64,000 nucleotides of DNA from Bettongia penicillata ogilbyi. Its lineage: Eukaryota > Chordata > Mammalia > Diprotodontia > Potoroidae. How positions within the stretch are numbered: position 1 is the first letter of the stretch; each line of letters begins with the position of its first letter. Both the position numbers and the translations under genes were made by a program. Location of the stretch: NCBI GenBank assembly GCA_023548195.1, contig JAJHZJ010000696.1:62001-126000 (forward strand), read 5' to 3'. Shown one piece after another: positions 11,255 through 22,718 of the stretch. The notes under the pieces are model-generated. The model worked only from the letters and a program-made list of their open reading frames with translations, did no database searches and was not told where the DNA came from.

Positions 11255-11380
11255 AAGAAATCAAGTCAATAAGCATTCATTAAGTATTTACTATGGTATG
11301 GACACTGTGCTATGTGCTGGATATACAGATAAAGGCAAAAGTGGTCCTTCTTCTTAAGAGGTTTAGAGTATAATGTGTAT
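11255..11380 (+). repeat. 5' end of the common old interspersed repeat
   Basis: The series AATAAGCATTCATTAAGTAT, GACACTGTGCTATGTGCTGG and CTTCTTAAGAGGTTTAG matches the start of the family also present at 42.56 kb and 60.54 kb. Confidence 0.55.
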
Positions 11381-11765
11381 TTTGGGGATGGGGATAATAT
11401 ACCCCAAACTATATACAAACAAACATGTGGGCTAAATTGGACATAACCTCAGAACAAAGGTTTTGTTTTTTTTGTTTTGTTTTGTTTTTTAAGGAGAATT
11501 GAGAAAGCCATTTTACTGAAAATTGAGTTTTAGCTTTCTTTATTTTATTTTGTGAATGATATTTTGTTTTTCTTCCCCATTGGCATGTAAAGACAATTTT
11601 TGACATTTTTTAAAGTACCAGCTTCTCTTCCCCACCCCTAAAGAAGGTAAGCAATTTCATATAGGTTATCCATATGCAACAATGACTGGCTTTCCTGAAG
11701 TCATCTGGCAGCTGAGAACATGAATTTATCAGAGATACCAGTACCCAGTGATCTGCCCATCAGAG
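11381..11765. other. Unassigned, with T/G-rich simple run
   Basis: TTTTG-type run at 11460-11490. Nothing else recognised. Confidence 0.4.
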
Positions 11766-12225
11766 CAGCCAATTAACTCAAAGGGAGGCTCTCATGGAAG
11801 CTGATGATGCTTTCTCTCCTTCTTCTGGGAGCCAGTCTCTGAAGGAGAGAAAGGAGCTCTGAAGGCCATGGATGAGCCTTGGATGGACAGGCTGTTTCCC
11901 AGGTTCCCTAATCCATCTCTGCAAGGATTCGTCCAGGCATATGGAGCCAGTTGGCCAGCCGTGCACCCAGTGAACTCCTTGGCAGGCCTGGTGGGAAGTG
12001 ATACAGAAGACCTGAGAAGGTCTTGGGCTGGTCACCCAGATATCATGTCTCTTATCTTCCTGTTCCAAAGCACTAGCACACTATAACATGGCATCGGGGG
12101 GTGGGTCATCCTTGATGCAACGGTTCCAATCTGGGTGCCAGTGCCCTGAAACCGGGGAGTGAATTGTTAGATGATGGCAGGGCCATTGCCCCTCTTCCCT
12201 TCCCTGCCCCCTGCCTCCAGCCTGA
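11766..12225. other. GC-rich unassigned block
   Basis: Markedly richer in G+C than its surroundings and not recognisable as L1, L2, MIR or RTE. It has overlapping open frames of 72 codons (+, 11868-12086) and 96 codons (-, 11778-12068). Neither shows a domain, signal peptide or splice context that I can support. It could be unique sequence, a processed pseudogene fragment or an unrecognised LTR. Confidence 0.35.
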
Positions 12226-12229
12226 GTCA

Positions 12230-12450
12230 GGAATATGAAAATTGAGTTTTAGCTGAGACTTGCAGGAAGCAGAAAGCAAAGATGAGGAGGGAAGAAACTT
12301 TTGGCATGGGAGGGGGAGAGAAAATAGTGAAAAAATTGAAAAGAGAGTCTTATATGAGGATCTGAAAGGAGGCCAGAGTTATGTGGAAGTAGGTTAAATT
12401 TAAGAAGAGGTCAGGTTATGAATGAAATGATGAATCAGAATTATAAGTCA
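12230..12450 (+). repeat. Old interspersed repeat, internal piece
   Basis: ATTGAGTTTTAGCTGAGACT, AGATGAGGAGGGAAG and AGGTCAGGTTATGAATGA match the internal order of the family at 10.14-10.40 kb. Confidence 0.5.
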
Positions 12451-12544
12451 CAGATCAACTGAAGCATTGCCTCAGGGTGCTGAAATTAAGGTGGAACTGA
12501 AAAGACTCAGAGACTTTGAACAACATAGGAAACACTGAGCTTCA

Positions 12545-12645
12545 TATATACCAAATATATAAATAATTTACCTTGCTTTGTATTCCTAGTGTTTAACACA
12601 ATGCCTAGCATATAGTTCTAAATAAACACTTGCTTTTTGACTGAG
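12545..12645 (+). mobile_element. L2 LINE 3' end
   Basis: GTATTCCTAGTGTTTAACAC, ATGCCTAGCATATAG and AATAAACACTTGCTTTTTGA form a diverged L2 3' terminus. Confidence 0.6.
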
Positions 12646-13655
12646 TCAAAATACAATCCCACCTGATATTTTATGTTTTCTTGATTTAGCTACTACACAA
12701 AGTGAGTTGCTTTCCTGCCCCATCCCCATCCCCCATATTTGAGCAGTTTTTCTCTGTCCCAGGGACTATACTCAAGGAAATTGATATTAAAAGGTTTCTC
12801 TATTTCACTTCTGAATTGACTTAAGAGGTTGATTTGGTGGCCTCTGTCATGCTTCTTGACCCAAGATGATTTTATGAACCTGTTCCTAAATAAAAGAACC
12901 ATGCTAATTATAGCTTTGCCAAGAATATAGTTTATAAATTATATAGAATCTGAGTAAGCATCTTTTCACAGACAACATTTTATAATAGGTCAGTTTCAAT
13001 AACATAGTTCTAAAAAGAGTGTGCTTTTGGCTCATTGTACTAAAAATGGATGGATAGACATAGTCTTGTGCTGCAGGAATCCTTTTTCGTACTTACTCTT
13101 TGTATGTTGCATGGTCTACAGGCATAGAACATTACCTGGGGAATATCCTAATTATGAGAGGGTGAAAAAACCCAGAGGAGCACTTGAATAACTTGGAACC
13201 AGTACAAAGAAATGACAAGTTGCTACTGAAACCAAGGAAAGAACACAGAGTGCTCATGTTTTCAAGACCACATAACTCACTTCGATGGGAGACTTCATAT
13301 CGAGGGAAATGAGTTCAGGTGTGATTGCATCAAAGGACTGATTTTTTGAAGAGTTCTGTGTTTCATGGTTCCTACTTTCTTCCCACTTGAAGCTCTGGCA
13401 GCCTAAAGCAAGAATGTGAAGAATTTAGGCGGAACAAGCTACAAACATTCCATTTTCAAGACATTTTGTTGGACATGTATTGGAAACGTGAAACTAAAGA
13501 ATGGTCAGTCCTTCAGACTAAGTGCAGACAAGTATTTCTTATATTTGCCTATAAGTTCCTAACTTATCAAAATCTTATGAAAATGTGCAAAATCATGTAT
13601 TACTGACCAAATTTCTTAGATGAAATTATTATTATAATCCTTTTATTATTTTCTT
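12646..13655. other. Unassigned intergenic DNA
   Basis: About 1 kb without a recognised repeat, coding frame or RNA. Composition is moderate and non-repetitive. A candidate for single-copy sequence or an old LTR not recognisable by eye. Confidence 0.4.
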
Positions 13656-13659
13656 TTGC

Positions 13660-13920
13660 TCAGGAAGTTCTTCTTAAGTGCCTACTATGTGCTAGGCAGT
13701 TAGGCATACGAGAGGAAGTGAGAATTGTTCCTCATTAAGGAGTCTGCCTTCTACAGAAGGATATAACATGTAAAGAGATAAGAAATTCTAACTTAACTCA
13801 AGAAAACATTGAGCAGGAATATCTAAGGGGATAAGCAGTGACTTCCAGCTGTGAGAAAAACCGAGATCCAAAAGGATAAGTGATATGCCCAAAGTTACAG
13901 GGAGTGAGCATCCCAGGAGG
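13660..13920. repeat. Old interspersed repeat plus MIR relic
   Basis: AGTGCCTACTATGTGCTAGG opens a diverged copy of the common repeat. At 13860-13915 GATAAGTGATATGCCCAAAG looks like a minus-strand MIR core. Confidence 0.45.
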
Positions 13921-13924
13921 TCCA

Positions 13925-14265
13925 TCCTCCTGTTGCATGCATCATCCACAGTTTCCCACCTGTGGAACTCTCTCCCTCCTCAACTTTGCCTTCTGACTTC
14001 TCTGCATTCCTTCAGTTCTCGGCTTGAGTCCCACCTACTGTAAGGTGGGACTTTTCCTTTTCCTTTCTCTCTCAATGCTAGTGCCTTCCCTTTCTTGACA
14101 TCTCCAATTTGCATTGTCTGTATCTGGTTTGCACATAATTGCTTACATGTTGACTCTGTTCAACTGTGAACTCTTCAAGAGCACAGACTGCTTTGCTCCC
14201 CTTTGGTTGTCCCCAGCACTCAGCACAGTATCTGTTCCCTGTTAACTACTGCACAAATTTTTCTT
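13925..14265 (+). mobile_element. L2 LINE 3' end
   Basis: TGTGGAACTCTCTCCCTCCT, a CAACTGTGAACTCTTCAAGA / GCACAGACTG block and CCCAGCACTCAGCACAGTAT give the L2 3' order. It ends near the CTGTTAACTACTGCAC block. Confidence 0.75.
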
Positions 14266-14654
14266 GATTTGACTTAAATCTGGGTCCTTTATCTCTAGAA
14301 CCAGTGTTCCTTCTACTGTATCACATTTTGGTCAGATTTGTCCTCTCTGCACATATCCCAATTTGTGCCTTATTACATCTTAAATTCACAATTTGCTATA
14401 TACTCCACAAAAAGTCAACTCTAGATTGGTCAGATATCACTTAAGATTTCTGAGGTTGGCTAATTTATTACCATGTATTTAAAAGTACAAGTTAAGAAAA
14501 ACAAAGCAAAACATGTTTCAACACTTGGCTCAGGATTGGCGGGCTGTTAAAAGTTGAGCAATTATATCATCAGCATGGAAGAATTCTTAGTATGGGATGT
14601 CCCTCCACCAATGCTGATAATGGGGTGGTAAGAGTGGTAGTAGTAGATATAGTA
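14266..14654. other. Unassigned intergenic DNA
   Basis: No identity found. A MIR-like GACTTAAATCTGGGTCCTTT fragment near 14270 may be an extension of the L2/MIR relics. Confidence 0.35.
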
Positions 14655-14905
14655 GTGGTTGTTGGTGCTGTTGAGTCACGTCTTTGTGTCCGCTTTGGGG
14701 ATTTTCTTTGCAAAGATACTGGAGTGGTTTGCGATATCCTTGTCCAGTTCATTTTTTACAATATTTGAGCAAACTGAGGCAAATGGGCTGAATGACTTGC
14801 CCAGGGTCACATAGTTAGTAAGTGTCTGAGGCCAAATTGGAACTCAGGAAGATGAGTCTTTCTCACTTGGGGCCCAGCATTCCATCCACTGCACCAAGTA
14901 GCTAT
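14655..14905 (-). mobile_element. Marsupial tRNA-head SINE, near full length
   Basis: Plus-strand reading gives the reverse complement: a GTTGGTGCTGTTGAGTCACG tail, AAGATACTGGAGTGGTTTGC, AGGGTCACATAGTTAGTAAG, TGTCTGAGGCCAAATTGGAA and CATCCACTGCACCAAGTAGC. Orientation is minus, with the tRNA-related head near 14905. Confidence 0.85.
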
Positions 14906-14909
14906 AGCT

Positions 14910-15027
14910 GTGTGGTGGTGCTGGCGGTGGTGGTGGAGCTGGTGGCGGTGGCGGTGGAGCTGGTGCTGGAGGTGGAGCTGGTGGCGGTGGCGGTGGTGGT
15001 GGTGCTGGTGCTGGTGGTGGTGGTGGC
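14910..15027. repeat. GGT/GCT trinucleotide-rich tract
   Basis: About 118 bp of (GTG)n, GCGGTG, GAGCTG and GCTGGT units with no adenine runs. It lies exactly between a SINE head and the next MIR relic. On the minus strand it reads as a Pro/Ala-rich frame, on plus as Val/Leu/Ala, both without other gene signals. The guanine density on the plus strand is compatible with quadruplex formation. Confidence 0.9.
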
Positions 15028-15290
15028 AAATAACATTTATAACACTTTAAGGTTTGCAAGATATTTTACATAATCTTTTCTTTATCTGTTCCTCTAAGGA
15101 CCCTTTGAGTCAGAGACTTTGATAATAACTCTATTTTATCCCCATTTTACAAATGCAGAATCTGAAGGTGAAAAAAAGTAAGTAACTTGCTCAGTCACAC
15201 AGCTGCTAATTAACTAAGGCAGGATTCAAAACCAGGCCTTTTTGAATGTAAACCCAGGACTCTGTCCAGTATCCCACTTACTTGCCAATG
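15028..15290 (-). mobile_element. MIR SINE
   Basis: The plus strand shows AACATTTATAACACTTTAAG, CCCCATTTTACAAATGCAG, GTCACACAGCTGCTAATTAA and TCTGTCCAGTATCCCAC, the reverse complement of a nearly whole MIR. Confidence 0.8.
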
Positions 15291-15309
15291 TACTTAAAAA
15301 AAATGACAA

Positions 15310-15445
15310 TCTATCCTTCTAGAAAAGACCTGAAGCACATAGAGGATAAGTGACTTTCTCAGGCTTCCATAACTAGGAAAAGTGGGATATGAACCAAAGC
15401 ATTCCTAACTTCAAGACCAGCACTCTACCCACTAACATGAGGCTA
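15310..15445 (-). mobile_element. MIR SINE fragment
   Basis: GATAAGTGACTTTCTCAGGC, GTGGGATATGAACCAAAG and AGCACTCTACCCACTAACAT match the reverse complement of a MIR 5' half. Confidence 0.6.
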
Positions 15446-16234
15446 CTTGTCTGATATGATGATCTGGGATCCTCCAGTGAAATTCTACTCTAATATCTTC
15501 TGAGACTGTGGGAGTCATTCCACATTCTGGGATGTTTTAACCACAGAACTCCAGCTGCAAAAGGGTCAATCAATGTAGAAAGTGTCTAAGAAAAGGTGTG
15601 GGGAACAGAATGTGTCTGTCTTCTAAAGACCAGCCTCGCTAGATTCTCATCAATTTGCCTCCAAAGTGATGATACTTTCAGTCACTGCCACTCAAGAATC
15701 ATTTATTAACACATGGAAGATCAGTGATCTCTTTGAGTGGAAAACTGTCCCCACTGATGAAATCACTGATCGTTAAATATTGAAGTACAGTCATTTCTTC
15801 AATAATGGTTTTTAAAAGCACTCTAGGATGGAATCTGACAGCGTGCTTCTCTGGAGTTATTTTTTCTTTGTGATGCATCACAGCCTGTTTCTACCTGCTA
15901 TGTCCTACTCCCACTGTTCTTTGGTTGATACTGAACTTTAAATCTTCAGAGACTAAAGGCTTTTGTGACTTGGATAATCACAAGAATATTGAGTTTGGGC
16001 TCACTGGCATCATACTGTGCAGTTCCTGAAAGACAATCCAGTTTCTCTCCTTCCATTCAATTCTGGGGAAACTCATTTTTCCTCAGGGTCTGTATAAGCA
16101 AAATGTAATTATAAAAATTTCTGGGTGTTGCTAGAAAGAATATTACCTTTAAAATTATATGAGTAAGATATAAGCATAATAAAAGAACTTTGTGTATGAA
16201 AGAACATTTCCATCAATACATTAATCATACCTAA
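15446..16234. other. Unassigned intergenic DNA
   Basis: No repeat or coding identity recognised. Confidence 0.4.
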
Positions 16235-16415
16235 ATAGTACATATATATACACACATGTATGTATATGTGTATAAATATGTATATGCATGTGTATTAAGT
16301 GTGTATATACATATACATGTGTGCACATAATTTAAACGTGCATACATACATGTCTAAGTTGGTGGATGCACATGTGCGCATACATGTATATATACATATA
16401 TGCATATATTATAAA
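16235..16415. repeat. Degenerate CATATG/TGTATA microsatellite
   Basis: Imperfect alternating purine-pyrimidine units (ACATATAT, TGTATATG, CATGTG). Confidence 0.8.
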
Positions 16416-16419
16416 GGTA

Positions 16420-16670
16420 ACTAGGTGTTGCAGAAAATATATTGTTAGACATGAAATGAGGAACACCTGACCTCATCCCTTCACTCATTTGCTAAGTTAC
16501 CTATGTGACCTTGAGCAAGTCACTTACAGACTCAATTTCCTCAGCTAAGCAAGATGAAGACAATAATTGCACCTCCTTTTCAGGTTTATTGTGATTATCA
16601 AGTGAGATACCATGCATAATTCACTTTATAAATTTAAAGGATTACATAAATGCTAGCTATTATGTACATA
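16420..16670 (+). mobile_element. MIR SINE
   Basis: ATGTGACCTTGAGCAAGTCA, CAATTTCCTCAGCTAAG, GGTTTATTGTGATTATCAAG and GATTACATAAATGCTAGCTA follow the MIR order. The tRNA head is decayed. Confidence 0.8.
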
Positions 16671-18035
16671 TTATATGTTATACATCTAATAATATTAAAT
16701 ATAATATACATGCATATAATACATTGGTATATACACACATATATGCATATGTAAACACAAACATACTCAAGATACAGGGTTTATTTTAACTTAGGTAATA
16801 TTGGTTTGGAAAAATAATAATGAAATATTATCATTTGAATTTTGAAAATGCTTATTGTATCAATTTATAATATCTTTACCTAGAAGTATTTCTTAAGCAT
16901 AGAGTATGTACTATCTAGCTTGTACCTTATGTCATATGTCTTGGGAGTGTAGCCATTCCTGTGCTATTATTTTTCATTTTCCAGTAGACAAATGATAACT
17001 CCTATTAACTTTCCATAAGAAAAAATCAAAAGTGATATTTAAATACTATGTTTTGCCATCAATGAGTGGCTATTATAGCTAACTGAGAGACATAGGCTGT
17101 GGGGAGTTTTTTCCATATTTGCTTTGCTTTATTTTACACACACACACACGAACATACACAAACACACATACACACAAGGGTGCTCATTGGTACCACTGAT
17201 TCTATTGTGGAGCTCTAACATTTGAAAGACAATGAGGTAGTTTTTAGTAATCTATGGGAAGTGAGACTTGTTTACCCTTATTAAAGGGTACATTTTCAAA
17301 ATTACTCAGAATAATAAATATGAATAAATATGTATTAATTAAAAGTACATTTGTTTCTGTTTTTTATCCTCTTACAAAATGGCATGATTTAGAGAGACCT
17401 ACACAATGTACATGGGTAGACAGCCCTCTTCTACTTCTCTAGTAAAAAGCATTGGCCACCGCTGGGAGCTGTCCATCTGTCCCCCATGAGAACCAGAGGT
17501 GATGCCCTTGTGATTACCCACAGTGGCCACTGCATGTCACTCTTTCTCTAGCTCCTCAGCCTCCCTTTGGACTTCAGACACAGGTACAAGAACTGAGAAA
17601 ACTCTATTTACCTTCCTACTAGCTAATAATATAAGGACCACATTTTTAAGATGTTCTTTCTATTGAAGAGAATAGTGTTAGCTCTGCATATCCTGTTTCC
17701 AGAAGTTATATAGAAACCACATCAATCTGTATATGATGATCCCAGCCTCCAAATGAAGTCAGTTCCAAGACATGGCTCTAAATTCTGGAGCGAGTTTTTA
17801 GAAGTGTCTGTGCAACAAAAAGAAATGACCGACCATTAGCTCATACTAAAAGCTAGATTTTACTAATGGTGAAATCATTTTTTTTTGTTTTGCTTTTCAG
17901 GCAACAGATTTTGGATTCCCAAATACTTAAGTGAGCCAATAAGAAATGTAGGATTTTGTTTAGAGAGTAAACATCACGAATCTGAGCTCTTCTACCAAGA
18001 CTGACGAGTATGTGATCAATAGCAAAAGCAACCTG
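16671..18035. other. Unassigned, with microsatellites
   Basis: TA/CATA-rich at 16670-16770 and (AC)n at 17137-17178. The stretch 17455-17600 has mixed, non-repetitive sequence but no splice or coding support. Nothing else identified. Confidence 0.4.
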
Positions 18036-18290
18036 GGCAGGTAAGAGGCCCAGTGGATGGAGGGTTAAACTTGAAGTCAGAAAGATTTGAGTTCAAATTC
18101 TGTATTGGACACTTATTCATTAAATAAAACCTAGGCAAATCAATTGCCCTCTTAGTTTCCTTATCTATAAAATGGGGTCAATAATAGCCCCTACCTTAGA
18201 GGATTGTTGTGAAGATAAAATGAGATAGCACATGTAAAATGCTTTTCAAACTTTAAAGTGTTGTATTAATACTAGCTATTATTATTAAAC
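18036..18290 (+). mobile_element. MIR-type SINE, near full length
   Basis: AGGCCCAGTGGATGGAGGGT, CTTGAAGTCAGAAAGATTTG, TTGTGAAGATAAAATGAGAT and a 3' end at ACTAGCTATTATTATTA. All blocks are in order. Confidence 0.9.
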
Positions 18291-19406
18291 CTGTGTTTCT
18301 GTGATGTCATGTGCTATTGGAAGGGCCTAGGGGATGGCAGCAGGTTACTTGAGTGTTTATTAGGTGTTAACACAATATTTTGTTTTCAACACTGTCTACC
18401 CTGGAGTTGATTATTGCTTTTCTACCATTCTAGGGGAGCTCATTAATTTACTTGGATTGATTGTGAAATTCTAGACCTTTCATAATAGAGAAAATATATG
18501 CAACTGCTTTATTGTCTGTAAACCAGAATTCCTTGCTTCCATTTACAATTGACAAACTCCAGGGACACTCCAAGAACATTTTGCATGCTAACTCCTGTCC
18601 TGAGAAGTAGACCACCAGAGCTTCCACTGCTTTCAAAATAATCGTTTTGCTCTCTGCTGCCTTCAGAGAATGAGCCTTGGGGGACCTAGTAAGCAATAGA
18701 GTTAATGGGAGCAGTCTGAGTTTCTATTTTACAGTCCACAGAAGTGCATGAAATTGAGTAAATATCCTGCAAGTGAAGCAATTGCTGAGTAAGAATAAAT
18801 AAAAGTATGAGAAAAGCAAATTAGGTACATGAGGTCCCCGAGATATTGAAGGCATAATCTACTCTGGATTGCTGTACATTTCATTGGGACATTTCAGGAC
18901 AGGAGTGAATTTGATTCAATTCAATTCAATTTGCTCTAATAAACATTCATTAAGCACCCACTCTGTGCCAGGAACTGAAGCTCAGGAGACATCATGGGGT
19001 TTCAGCACAAGAGAGCTGAGCACAATGCCAAGGTTGTGACACTATGTGAACGCTTTCGACTGAAGTCTGGAAACCTCCCATTCCTGCCTCTCCTGCTTAC
19101 AAACAAATGGCATCCATTACTTTGAGCAGATCACTCAGCTTTCCGAATCTCTGTTTCTTTTACCATGGGACTGGGATGATAATATGAGAGTAGAGTAAAT
19201 GCCTTTGCCTTTCATTGTCTCAGGAGCTGCTCGTACTTCCTTGGTTCTGAAGAAGGGAATCAAAATAACTATAAGAGTAAAAAAAAAAGAAAAAAGTGTC
19301 CCACTCTCAGATAGAGATGGGGACTAAAATGCAGTAAATTGTGTAAGAGACATCACCCAGGAAACATCTGGAAACATTTGATTGGATGTGGAGGCAGGCA
19401 GGTAGG
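18291..19406. other. Mostly unassigned; old repeat start at 18905-19000
   Basis: At 18905-19000 an ATTCAATTCAATTCAATTTG run is followed by AACATTCATTAAGCACCCAC and TGTGCCAGGAACTGAAG, the start of the common old repeat. 18300-18780 is non-repetitive and unidentified. Confidence 0.45.
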
Positions 19407-19409
19407 GGT

Positions 19410-19465
<56 letters not shown>

Positions 19466-19530
19466 CAGAGAGACAGAGAGACAGAGAAAGAGAAAGAGAC
19501 AGAAACAGAGAGACAGAGAGAAAAGCACTT
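19407..19530. repeat. (TG)n-(GA)n/(GACAGA)n compound microsatellite
   Basis: About 40 bp of TG followed by AG and GACAGA units, a purine-rich strand on plus. Open frames reading VCVCVC-RERERE are artefacts. Confidence 0.95.
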
Positions 19531-20254
19531 TTTTTACATGATGGGCACTATGCTAAGTAGTTCTTGCCATACTAAACAACAGTCTCTGCTCCTGAGGAGA
19601 TTACAGCACACAAAGGGGAGGGGGAAAGAAGAAAGACTTATTTTCAAAGAGGATGTGAAGTCAAAGTCTAGAACAAGTCAGAAGCATACCCAGGAAGGAA
19701 ATAAATGCTCCTCAGCCCAGGGTCCTCCATAAAATGGAGAACCCAAAGGAACTCACCAATGCAAGAAGGAGGTTGCCATGATAAAGGGACATTCCCCCCG
19801 GGGCAGATTGGTATTTTAGGGTGAAGACACCCTGGGGTCTAATGAAAGTTTTAGGGGAAGATGGTAGCTGAGGCATGGTGGCAACATCTGGAAAGTCAGA
19901 AACCTAGGATAAAGAGGCCATGGAGGAGGTATGAGCTATGCTAGTGAGTAACCATGTTGCTGCAACCATAGACCAATACTGAAACATAAGAGTGTTGAGG
20001 GTAAAACAATAAATCCATCCTAAGTTTTCATTGACACCCTGCTTCTATAGACCCTTCTCTCTGTGGTGGTGATTCTTTCCCAGACCCTCATTTTGGATAG
20101 AAACCTGAATAGCTATATCTCATTCTCAGGGTCACTCTAATATACCTCCCTGCCCACATAGGAGCAACTATCCTTCATCAGCTCCTCTTTTGAGCATTGG
20201 TAATCACTATTTGAAAGTAAGCTTCTTGTAGACTACAAAATGAAATCTTAAAAG
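19531..20254. other. Mostly unassigned; old repeat piece at 19540-19620
   Basis: ATGGGCACTATGCTAAGTAG and CTCCTGAGGAGATTACAGC at 19540-19605 match the start of the common old repeat. The rest is unidentified. Confidence 0.4.
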
Positions 20255-21125
20255 TTGACACTATTTCAATATAGTTATAATGAAATACAAGCAGCAGTAA
20301 TAAAGAGGTTGATCCCATTACAAATAGCTATGAAATGCATAAAATCATCTGGGAATTGACATACCAAAGCATCCAAAATAAATAGATTCAATAACAAAAT
20401 GTTCCTTAATGAAATAAAAAAGAACTTAAATAGATGGAGGTCTATTCAATCTTCATGATTAGGTCCTGACAAAAATGACAATATTGTCAAAATTAATTTA
20501 CACTTTTAATGACAGGCAAATCAAATTACCAAGGAGGTTCTTTATAGAACTAGATAAAATAACAAAATTCATCTAGAAAAAAATGAAAAGAAGTAACAAT
20601 GAAAGGGGAATAGAATTTTCAGACCTCAAATTATATTATGAAACAGCAGTCATCAAAACCATCTGACATTGGTTAAAGAATATAGAGACAGGCTAATGTA
20701 ACAGACTAGACAAGGAAGAATTAGACCAATAGAACTGAACCTAGTGTCTGCTAAAGTTGAACACATAAATTAACTAGAAAAAAAAAACACATAGTGAAAG
20801 ATAATGCCAATTAAATTAAAAGATAAAACAAATCATGTATTTTTCATAACTTTTGGGTAGGGTATATATTCTTAAACAAATGAAAGATAGAATCAATTAC
20901 AGAGATGAAATAGATTACACTCATTACCTGAAGACGAAAAGCTTCTGCACAGGCAACATTTATAGAATAAGAAGGGAAGTGCCCAATTGAGAAAAAAGTC
21001 TTTGTAACAAATTTCTCGGATAAGATCAAGTGTGAGTATGTATGTATGTATGCACACATGCATGCATGGATACACATATACATAATATATATATGTGTGT
21101 ATTATATATGCATGTACACATGCAT
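20255..21125 (+). mobile_element. L1 LINE ORF2 fragment, 5' part of a split copy
   Basis: A decayed L1 ORF2. A frame near 20565-20670 reads a FSDLKLYYETAVIKT-like motif (the L1 LPDFKLYYKA block). 20925-21020 reads an LKSFC...KVFVTNFSDK-like run before the missing NPIKKW block. The copy is interrupted at 21125 by an RTE and resumes at 25310. Its last 95 bp (21030-21125) are a degenerate TATG/CATG microsatellite. It has multiple stops and is non-functional. Confidence 0.85.
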
Positions 21126-21127
21126 TT

Positions 21128-21958
21128 TTGATGAATGCAAATATTTAGCTTAGAAAAGATAAGTCTATGATCAGTCCAGCACTCTGCACCATACGTTCCC
21201 TTTGTTACTCCCTCATCTTGTCTGTCTCTTCTCCTAACAATCACATAGTCCATCAGATACCAATGTTTGCTGCAAGGGTGCATCCATGAAGTTTTATTGT
21301 GTTTAGGTAAATGGAAAACAGTGTTGGTGATGAGAAGATCATGCAATGCACAAGTCTTTAACAGCAAATGACAAGTGTTGTTGCTGTTTCCAACTCCATT
21401 CCTCCCTAGGTCTCCCTGCCAAGTCTGGAAATCTGAACCTACTCTAGTATTAAAGTCATCCAGAATTATAAGCTTATACTCTTTTGGTGCATTGATGATA
21501 AGAATCTCTAGGTCTTCACAAAATTTTTCTTTGACCTCATCAGGGTTCGTCATGGTGGGAGTATAGGAACTGATGATAGCGGCATGGCGTTTTCCTGTGA
21601 GTAGCAATCACATTGTCATGAGCCTGTCATTCACTCCTTTTGGCAGACATACCAGCTTGCTGACTAGATTAGTTTTGATTGCACAACCCATGCCAGTTTC
21701 ATGATGCTCCCCTTCACTGCACCCACTCCAGAGAAATGTTTATCCAGCTCCAACTTCAGTAAGTTGGCCGTCATTTGCCAACCTTGTTTCACTCAGGGCT
21801 GCTATTTGGATATGATACCTGTTGATTTCTCTTGTAACAAGAGCTGTTCGTCTTTCAGGTCTACTGAATTTGCACACGTTCCACATGCTGATGGCTAGTG
21901 GAATCATCTTCGAAGATGGTTTTGTACATTTTGTACTTATTTTTGTGTTCAACCACAA
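21128..21958 (-). pseudogene. RTE AP-endonuclease domain (inverted arm), decayed
   Basis: Read from 21958 downwards. The start region reads MWNVCKFSRPERRTAL, then IAALSETRL, whose Glu fits the catalytic Glu of APE-type endonucleases. After a frame break near 21610-21740 it continues with ILDDFNTRVG (the GDFNARVG block), MDYVIVRRRD and CWTDHRLI, in normal order. All four diagnostic blocks of an exonuclease-endonuclease-phosphatase fold are present. It is broken by at least one frameshift and is cut off at the inversion point just after the SKLNI block. In the family this protein nicks target DNA for target-primed reverse transcription. Here it is separated from its reverse transcriptase by inversion, so it cannot be expressed as one protein. 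Confidence 0.85.
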
Positions 21959-22718
21959 AGTGTGATTCCCTGCCTGCTGCAGTAATCAGACCAGGGTTGG
22001 GTAAGCAGGCAATGTTTAGGGCATCTTTTCCTCACATCAGGAAGTGAGTAGTGTGATCCTTAAAAGGCTGCTCAGACAGGCTGCCAAGTCCCACTGCTGC
22101 TTCCAGTGAGAAATGACCCTATGGCCTGAGCCACTTGTGTGCAGGGTTGTGACTACAGCTTTCAGTGTATCCGCACCTACTACCTCATTACTTGTCTGTC
22201 ATCACAGGATGTTGAGGCATAATAGCAAAATGGTATGGGTGATATCTCTTGATTCATACATAAATTGGATTTAAGTGAGGCAGAGTTGCAAGAAGTCATC
22301 AGCCTCACTCTCTCCTCCAGGGTCAGCAAGTCCAGTGGCAGGACACAGTCAAGATAGCTGGTGATGGCTCAAGATGCATTGGATGAAGCTCTCCACATCT
22401 CCTGCTTCAGTCACTTTCATGGCTATTCGAACAAATTGTTCTCATCTGCCCATTCCACCAAAGGAAGTCTTCACTTTCTTGGGGTAGACTCTCCACTAAC
22501 TCACCAATGACTTTGAGACCCTTTGGTTATCCTCAACCTAGTTTGGCCCCTCTGCCAAAATGATTTACCCAGGTGTGGCTGCTGCACATGCTACAGGTTT
22601 TTGGAGCTACTGGTGAGAAGTGGGTGGAACAAGTGGACACCAAAGGTGGAAAGAGCTCCAAAAAGGGCTTGGTAGCCATCACACCAAAGATACAGCTCCT
22701 CCCTGAACACACCCTATG
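21959..22718 (-). mobile_element. RTE 5' UTR (inverted), homologous to the SINE body
   Basis: Minus-strand reading from 22718 gives GCATAGGGTGTGTTCAGGGA, TAGCATGTGCAGCAGCCACA, GGAGAGAGTGAGGCTGATGA and CTGCCTCACTTAAATCCAAT. It then runs on to AATCACACTTTGTGGTTGAA just before the endonuclease. The first about 480 bp match the short SINE-like copies at 27.9-28.4 kb and 7.4 kb. This suggests those SINEs combine an RTE 5' region with an RTE 3' tail. Confidence 0.65.

Noticed and set aside
14844..15059. A 71-codon Pro/Ala-rich open frame on the minus strand, and a Val/Leu-rich one on plus
   Set aside because: Both are translations of the GGT/GCT-rich simple repeat and the SINE beside it. There are no start context, splice or domain signals.
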